Assembly (NCBI GenBank): GCA_038211505.1
Contig: JBBQVO010000131.1
Location: 1-9,554, forward strand
Direction: 5' to 3'
Source of the DNA: JBBQVO01 sp038211505
Lineage (GTDB): Bacteria; Chloroflexota; Dehalococcoidia; DSTF01; JACRBR01
DNA: 9,554 nucleotides
Shown here: positions 5,924-9,554 of the stretch, piece after piece
Position numbering within the stretch: position 1 is the stretch's first letter
Layout: the number at the start of each line of letters is the position of its first letter
Translations under genes and position numbers: made by a program
Notes under the pieces: model-generated
Told to the model about the DNA's origin: nothing
Databases searched by the model: none
What the model saw: only the letters and a program-made list of their open reading frames with translations

Positions 5924-7846
5924 TTGGCGATTCATCGATCCACGGAACCGATCACGGCCGACGACGCCGCGCTTCAGCGCGCGCTCGCCGATGCGTTTCT
6001 GCCGGCGCTGCTACCGGCGCTGGCCCAGGCGACCGGCGATCTCTCGCTGCTGCGTGATGATCTGCGGCCGGTGGGCATGGCGCCGGGCGTCGAGCAGGGC
6101 GGCATGACGCCGGAGCAGCAGTCGGGAGCGCGCACACTCGCGCTCGACGCGCTGCGGACGCTGCGCGACGGCAAGGCGACGCCGCGCGAGCGGATTACGC
6201 GCGACGACGCGCGCACCATCGCAACGTGGATGACGGGCGCTGATGCGTCGGAGGATTACCTCTCGCTGCTGATCGAGGAGCTGGCGCCGTTGGGCGAGGA
6301 TCCGCGGGCGCCGCAATGGCATGTGAACGACGCATCGCCGCCGATGACCGTCGCCGTCATCGGCGCCGGCATGTCGGGCATCCTCTCGGCCATCCGGCTG
6401 AAGCAGGCCGGCGTGCCGTTCGTCGTCATCGAGAAGAACGACGACGTCGGCGGCACCTGGTTCGAGAACACGTACCCGGGCGCGCGCGTCGACGTCTCGA
6501 ACGCGTCCTATAGCTACTCGTTCGCGCAGAAGATCGACTGGCCGAAGCACTTCTCGCCGCAGCAGGTGCTGCTCGACTACTTCCGCGATTGCGTGACGGA
6601 GTACGGCGTGCGCGAGCAGATCCGCTTCGGCACCGAAGTGTTGTCCGCGACGTTCGACGACGGGCGCTGCATCTGGCAGCTACGGCTGCGCACGCCGGAC
6701 GGCGGCGATGAGACGATCGAGGTGCAGGCGCTGATCAGCGCCGTCGGCCAGCTCAACCGCCCGAAGATGCCCGCGATCTCAGGCATCGATCGCTTCGCCG
6801 GGCCGTCGTTTCACTCGGCGCAGTGGGATCACGACGTCGATCTCGCGGGGAAGCGCGTCGCCGTCATCGGCACGGGCGCCAGCGCCGCGCAGTTCATCCC
6901 GGTCATCGCCAAAGATGTCGCTGAGTTGACCGTCTACCAGCGGACGCCGAACTGGTTCGTACCGGTGCCGCACTATCACGACGACGTGCCGGAGGGGCTG
7001 CTGTGGATGTTCCGCCACGTCCCCCACTACGCGCACTGGTATCGCTTCTGGCTCTTCTGGACGACGGGCGATGGGCTGCTGCCGGCGGCGCGCGTCGACG
7101 CGTCGTGGCCGCACCCCGAGCGCTCGGTCAGCGCCGAGAACGAGATGGTGCGCGTGCTGCTCACCGGCTACATCCAGTCGCAGTACGCCGGGCGGCCTGA
7201 CCTGCTCGATAAGGTCGTGCCGTCGTACCCGCCGGCGTCGAAGCGCATCGTGCTTGACAACGGCGTCTGGGCGGAGACGCTGAAGCGCGACAACGTCCGT
7301 CTGATCACGGATCCGATTCGCGAAATCACCCCGAGCGGCGTCGTCACCGCCGACGGCGACGAGCGCGCGGCCGACGTGATCATCTACGGCACAGGCTTCC
7401 AGGCGTCGCGATTCCTGACACCGATGAAGGTCTACGGCCGCGGAGGCATCGAGCTATCCGAGCAGTGGGACGGCGACGCGCGCGCGTACATGGGCATCAC
7501 CGTGCCGAACTTCCCCAACTTCTTCATGCTCTACGGCCCGAACACGAACATCGTCGTCAACGGCAGCATCATCTACTTCTCGGAGTGCGAGGTGCGGTAC
7601 GTGCTCGGCTGCCTGCGGCTGCTCGTCGAAGACGGCCACCGCGCGCTCGACGTGCGCCGCGATGTGCACGACGCCTACAACGAGCGCATTGACGCCGGCA
7701 ACAAGCAGATGGCGTGGGGCGTGTCGACGGTCAACAGCTGGTACAAGAACGACAACGGTCGCGTCTCACAGAACTGGCCCTTCGACCTGATCGAGTTCTG
7801 GCGCCAAACGCTGGCGCCGGATCCCGCGGACTACGTCTTTCTGTAG
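5924..7846 (+). CDS. Baeyer-Villiger flavin monooxygenase, 4-hydroxyacetophenone monooxygenase (HapE)-like
   Basis: This 640-residue FAD- and NADPH-dependent type I Baeyer-Villiger monooxygenase would insert one oxygen of O2 next to a ketone to give an ester or lactone. The FAD Rossmann motif is GAGMSG (147-152). GGTWFENTYPGARVD (176-190) carries the active-site Asp190. The family fingerprint is FAGPSFHSAQWD (291-302), matching FxGxxxHxxxW(P/D). The NADPH Rossmann motif is GTGASA (316-321), followed by QRTPNW with the conserved Arg340. The C-terminal YGTGF is at 488-492. About 140 extra N-terminal residues precede the first Rossmann fold, and the total length matches the HapE subgroup rather than cyclohexanone-type enzymes (about 540 aa). 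The start is TTG at 5924, chosen because AGGAG (5911-5915) lies eight bases upstream; no in-frame ATG fits, and the open frame further upstream runs antisense into the DUF2804 gene. The substrate is unknown: aryl ketones, steroids or long-chain ketones are possible. Confidence 0.92.
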   Translation: MAIHRSTEPITADDAALQRALADAFLPALLPALAQATGDLSLLRDDLRPVGMAPGVEQGGMTPEQQSGARTLALDALRTLRDGKATPRERITRDDARTIATWMTGADASEDYLSLLIEELAPLGEDPRAPQWHVNDASPPMTVAVIGAGMSGILSAIRLKQAGVPFVVIEKNDDVGGTWFENTYPGARVDVSNASYSYSFAQKIDWPKHFSPQQVLLDYFRDCVTEYGVREQIRFGTEVLSATFDDGRCIWQLRLRTPDGGDETIEVQALISAVGQLNRPKMPAISGIDRFAGPSFHSAQWDHDVDLAGKRVAVIGTGASAAQFIPVIAKDVAELTVYQRTPNWFVPVPHYHDDVPEGLLWMFRHVPHYAHWYRFWLFWTTGDGLLPAARVDASWPHPERSVSAENEMVRVLLTGYIQSQYAGRPDLLDKVVPSYPPASKRIVLDNGVWAETLKRDNVRLITDPIREITPSGVVTADGDERAADVIIYGTGFQASRFLTPMKVYGRGGIELSEQWDGDARAYMGITVPNFPNFFMLYGPNTNIVVNGSIIYFSECEVRYVLGCLRLLVEDGHRALDVRRDVHDAYNERIDAGNKQMAWGVSTVNSWYKNDNGRVSQNWPFDLIEFWRQTLAPDPADYVFL

Positions 7847-7880
7847 CTCCCCTGTCGAGAGCATTTTGCGCACTACGGTT

Positions 7881-8080
7881 CAGAGTCCCGCACGTGGCAC
7901 GGCCGCCCCCGGCCGTGTCGAGCGGCGCAGCCGCACCGACCTGACGCCCGGCCCCTTCCCGATGCGGGCAGGGGAGGTGAGGTAGTCGCGCACGTGGCAC
8001 GGCCGCCCTCGGCCGTGGCGGGCGCCCAGCCCCACCCCACCTAACCCCCGGCCCCTTCCCGGTGCGGGAAGGGGAGGAGC
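7881..8080. repeat. Two tandem copies of a 100-bp hairpin-bearing unit
   Basis: Positions 7881-7980 and 7981-8080 align without gaps at 78 of 100 bases by my count. Two blocks are strongly conserved. The first is CACGTGGCACGGCCGCCC at 7891 and 7991. The second is GCCCCTTCCCG at 7951 and 8051 with its partner. Each unit can form two hairpins. One has stem CACGGCCG/CGGCCGTG (7898-7917; 7998-8017), perfect in both copies with loops CCCC and CCCT. The other has stem CCCCTTCCCG/CGGGAAGGGG, perfect in copy 2 (8052-8074) and with one mismatch in copy 1 (7952-7974). Mutations concentrate outside the stems. It lies between the monooxygenase stop and the methyltransferase start, and resembles REP-type intergenic elements. 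It could also terminate or stabilise the upstream mRNA. Confidence 0.8.
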
Positions 8081-8105
8081 GACGGTGTCGCGACCGGCAG
8101 GCACG

Positions 8106-8111
8106 TATACT
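8106..8111 (+). promoter_or_regulatory. -10 element of a probable leaderless promoter (methyltransferase gene)
   Basis: TATACT, five of six matches to the -10 consensus, is followed by only five bases (CAGCG) before the ATG at 8117. The transcript would start at or within a base of the start codon. No Shine-Dalgarno-like sequence lies in the preceding 20 bases, and no convincing -35 hexamer is visible. Confidence 0.5.
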
Positions 8112-8116
8112 CAGCG

Positions 8117-8854
8117 ATGCCTGCGACCGACTCCTGGGAGCAAGAAGCCCGCAACTGGGTGACATGGGCGCGCACGCCGGGCCACGACGTCTTCGACTAC
8201 TACGCGCCGTCGTTCTTCGACGAGATCGTGCCGGCGGCGCGCGGGCTGACGCTTGAGATCGGCTGCGGCGAGGGGCGCGTCGCGCGAGCGCTGACGTCGC
8301 GCGCGCACCACGTCGTCGCGCTCGACTCATCGCCGACGCTCGCGCGGTTCGCCCGCGAGGCAGATGCGCAATCGGCGTATCTCGTCGGGGACGCGCCGGC
8401 GCTGCCGTTCGCGGACGCGACGTTCGAGACGGTGATCGCGTACAACTCGCTGCAGACGATGACGATGCTCGAGGACAAGGAGCGCACGGTGCGCGAGGCG
8501 GCGCGCGTTCTGCGGCCGTCGGGTCATTTTTGCTTCTGCGTCGCGCATCCGATGACCGACATCGGGCGCCTGAAGACAACAGCCGCGGACGGAGATCTGA
8601 TCATCAGCGGGTCGTACTTCGAGCACGAATCCGTGAACGAGACCGTCACGAAGGACGGGCTACAGATGACGTTTCACGGCTGGACGTACACCCTCGCGGA
8701 CTACACGCGCGCACTCGAAGACGCAGGCTTCGTCATCGAGCGCATGCGCGAACCGATCCCGTCGGCCGATCAGGCGGCCGCGCGACCGAGCCTCGAACGC
8801 TGGCGCCGCGTGCCGCTGTTTCTGTTTGTAAGAGCGGTGCTGGTCGCGCCGTAG
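8117..8854 (+). CDS. Class I SAM-dependent methyltransferase
   Basis: This 245-residue soluble methyltransferase of the Methyltransf_11 type transfers a methyl group from S-adenosylmethionine to an unidentified, probably small-molecule, acceptor. SAM-binding motif I is LEIGCGEGRVA (46-56). The acidic residue at the end of strand 2 is Asp70 in VVALDSS. GDAPALPFADATFETVIAYN (91-110) covers the adenine-binding loop, motif II and strand 4, and REAARVLRPSGHFCF (126-140) is the usual motif III helix-strand. Residues 150-200 form a lid-like insertion (a TFHGWTYTLADYTRALEDAGF pattern) common in small-molecule methyltransferases. The length is normal for the family. The start at 8117 is supported by the -10 element immediately upstream rather than by a ribosome binding site. 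The gene stands alone, with the hairpin repeat upstream and the parS palindrome downstream. It is probably monocistronic. Confidence 0.9.
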   Translation: MPATDSWEQEARNWVTWARTPGHDVFDYYAPSFFDEIVPAARGLTLEIGCGEGRVARALTSRAHHVVALDSSPTLARFAREADAQSAYLVGDAPALPFADATFETVIAYNSLQTMTMLEDKERTVREAARVLRPSGHFCFCVAHPMTDIGRLKTTAADGDLIISGSYFEHESVNETVTKDGLQMTFHGWTYTLADYTRALEDAGFVIERMREPIPSADQAAARPSLERWRRVPLFLFVRAVLVAP

Positions 8855-8873
8855 GTCACGACACGAATCAGAA

Positions 8874-8897
8874 CGGATGTTTCACGTGAAACATCCG
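8874..8897. promoter_or_regulatory. parS: parS centromere site (ParB/Spo0J binding)
   Basis: A 24-bp perfect palindrome is centred between 8885 and 8886. Its inner 16 bases (8878-8893) read TGTTTCACGTGAAACA, the symmetric form of the bacterial chromosomal parS consensus TGTTNCACGTGAAACA. ParB binds such sites, spreads and clamps onto neighbouring DNA, and with ParA and SMC organises and segregates the chromosome origin. The site lies in the 114-bp gap between two convergent genes, so it does not overlap a coding region. The match is exact and extends four bases beyond the consensus on each side. parS sites are usually origin-proximal, which suggests this window is too. parA and parB are not in the window. 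Confidence 0.93.
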
Positions 8898-8940
8898 CCG
8901 TATTCGCCCTCGTCCCATCTGGCCGGCGAGGCGCATGTGT

Positions 8941-8962
8941 GCCGCAGCGCCGCAGCGCCGCG
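8941..8962. repeat. Short tandem repeat, unit GCCGCAGC
   Basis: The 8-base unit GCCGCAGC occurs twice in a row (8941-8948, 8949-8956), followed by a partial GCCGCG. It lies just beyond the stop of the minus-strand hypothetical gene and 44 bases from the parS palindrome. It is likely simple slippage-prone sequence with no function I can support. Confidence 0.45.
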
Positions 8963-8968
8963 TCTGGC

Positions 8969-9379
8969 CTACTTCGCGCGCATGCGGTTGTTCTTGGCGT
9001 TGTGCTCGACCTCGGCGAGGCCGAGAGCCTCCATAACGGGCGGGACGTAGTTGGCGAAGCGGCCGCGCAGCCCCTTCTTGAGGCCGTACCAGCCCTTCAC
9101 GGGGTTCTTTTCGGAGCGGGCCCACGCCTCGACGGTGCCGTCGGCGGCGGGCTTCTGCTCGTCGGCGCTGCCGAGCGGCATCCAGTCGCCGTGCTTCTTT
9201 AACATCGCCTGCAGGTCATCGAGGCAGCGCAACTGATACCGCAGCTCCGTCTTCCCCACCTGCACGACGATCGCCGGCGGCTCCAGCGTGTCATCGCGAA
9301 ACGCCTGATATTCGGATCCCCCGCTGGGCGTCGTGAGCGTCCAGGGGTTGTCTCTGGTACCGGCGGGTTTGTTGGGCAT
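8969..9379 (-). CDS. Conserved small protein of unknown function
   Basis: This 136-residue soluble protein is one I recognise as a small conserved family seen in actinobacteria and Chloroflexota, but I cannot give it a function or a certain family number. Conserved-looking segments are GTRDNPWTLTTPSGGSEYQAFRD (8-30, strands around a PW pair), PPAIVVQVGKTELRYQLRCLDDLQAMLKKHGDWMPLG, DEQKPAADGTVEAWAR and the C-terminal GLAEVEHNAKNNRMRAK (120-136). There is no signal peptide, membrane span or known catalytic motif; the C-terminal third is strongly basic. The ATG at 9379 is well supported: GGAG (9386-9389 on the minus strand) lies six bases upstream. An open in-frame extension runs further upstream to the window edge but lacks family character. 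The gene ends 71 bases from the parS palindrome and is convergent with the methyltransferase gene. Confidence 0.82.
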   Translation of the reverse strand: MPNKPAGTRDNPWTLTTPSGGSEYQAFRDDTLEPPAIVVQVGKTELRYQLRCLDDLQAMLKKHGDWMPLGSADEQKPAADGTVEAWARSEKNPVKGWYGLKKGLRGRFANYVPPVMEALGLAEVEHNAKNNRMRAK

Positions 9380-9422
9380 GCTTTTCTCCGTGAGGGTGTT
9401 CGCGTCCCGTGTCGGATGGCGA

Positions 9423-9428
9423 ATTCTA
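9423..9428 (-). promoter_or_regulatory. Possible -10 element for the small conserved protein gene
   Basis: Minus-strand TAGAAT, five of six matches to the -10 consensus, lies 43 bases before the start codon at 9379, which would give a leader of about 36 nt containing the GGAG ribosome binding site. The -35 region shows no good match, so the call is tentative. Confidence 0.3.
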
Positions 9429-9554
9429 GCAGCGGCTGCACTGCTCCGCGACCGGGTGGCTGTTTCCGAGCAGTCCGCTGGTTTGGGTATCAGACAGGCC
9501 TTCGCGTCGATCGCCCGGCGCGGCTCGACTGGCTCTCCGGGTCGCGGCTCGAAC

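Noticed and set aside
7881..8080. CRISPR array
   Set aside because: Only two copies of a long 100-bp unit without short direct repeats and unique spacers; no cas genes.
7731..8579. Long minus-strand open frame (282 codons) across the hairpin repeat and methyltransferase gene
   Set aside because: Its translation is Arg/Ser/Ala/Pro-rich low complexity, it is antisense to two well-supported genes, and it crosses the 100-bp repeat; it is a GC-rich shadow frame.
8868..9125. Minus-strand frame ending in MFHVKHPF
   Set aside because: The MFHVKH string is just the parS palindrome read as codons, and the frame is a shadow of the 136-aa gene.
9416..9554. Plus-strand ORF from ATG at 9416 open to the window end
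   Set aside because: No ribosome binding site, no recognisable protein features, and it overlaps the promoter region of the divergent small-protein gene.

Overview
The window is a GC-rich stretch of bacterial chromosome with seven genes that I can support. The organism is most likely a member of the Chloroflexota (Dehalococcoidia-like). This rests on the secreted protein with a Thr/Pro TATPT-type linker followed by a degenerate dockerin-like end, on the mixed actinobacterial/chloroflexal flavour of the other proteins, and on two promoters that appear to sit directly on their start codons. An actinobacterium is the main alternative. Nothing looks like phage, plasmid or insertion sequence, and a ParB-binding parS site near the right end points to a chromosomal, possibly origin-proximal, location.

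Left part (1-2763): a tightly overlapping three-gene ABC importer operon of the nitrate/sulfonate/taurine type. The order is lipoprotein substrate-binding protein (70-1146), ATPase (1143-1985) and permease (1975-2763). A short dyad lies just upstream. The substrate cannot be read from the sequence.

Middle part (2764-4773): a near-consensus sigma70-type promoter (TTGACA, 17 nt, TATGAT) drives a long leader and a 529-residue secreted protein. That protein has a signal peptide, a cysteine-containing N-terminal domain, a Thr/Pro linker, a second domain that may be cohesin-like, and a dockerin-like C-terminus. The convergent gap after it (4614-4773) holds a 9-nt-period degenerate repeat and two hairpins, one of them a good candidate for a bidirectional terminator.

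Right-centre (4774-7846): a DUF2804 protein (minus strand) and a HapE-like Baeyer-Villiger monooxygenase (plus strand, 640 aa, TTG start) are divergently transcribed from a 121-bp gap. The pair may act in the same oxidative pathway, but that is inference from position only.

Right part (7847-9554): a 100-bp unit repeated twice head to tail, each copy containing two GC-rich hairpins, precedes a class I SAM-dependent methyltransferase gene that appears leaderless (TATACT five bases before ATG). A 24-bp perfect palindrome containing the 16-bp parS consensus lies in the convergent gap that follows. The last gene (minus strand) encodes a 136-aa conserved protein of unknown function. The final 175 bases hold its weak promoter and no supported gene.

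Overall the window consists of recognisable families. I see no clearly new defence or mobile system. The strongest unannotated signals are the parS site, the 100-bp hairpin repeat, and the leaderless promoters.
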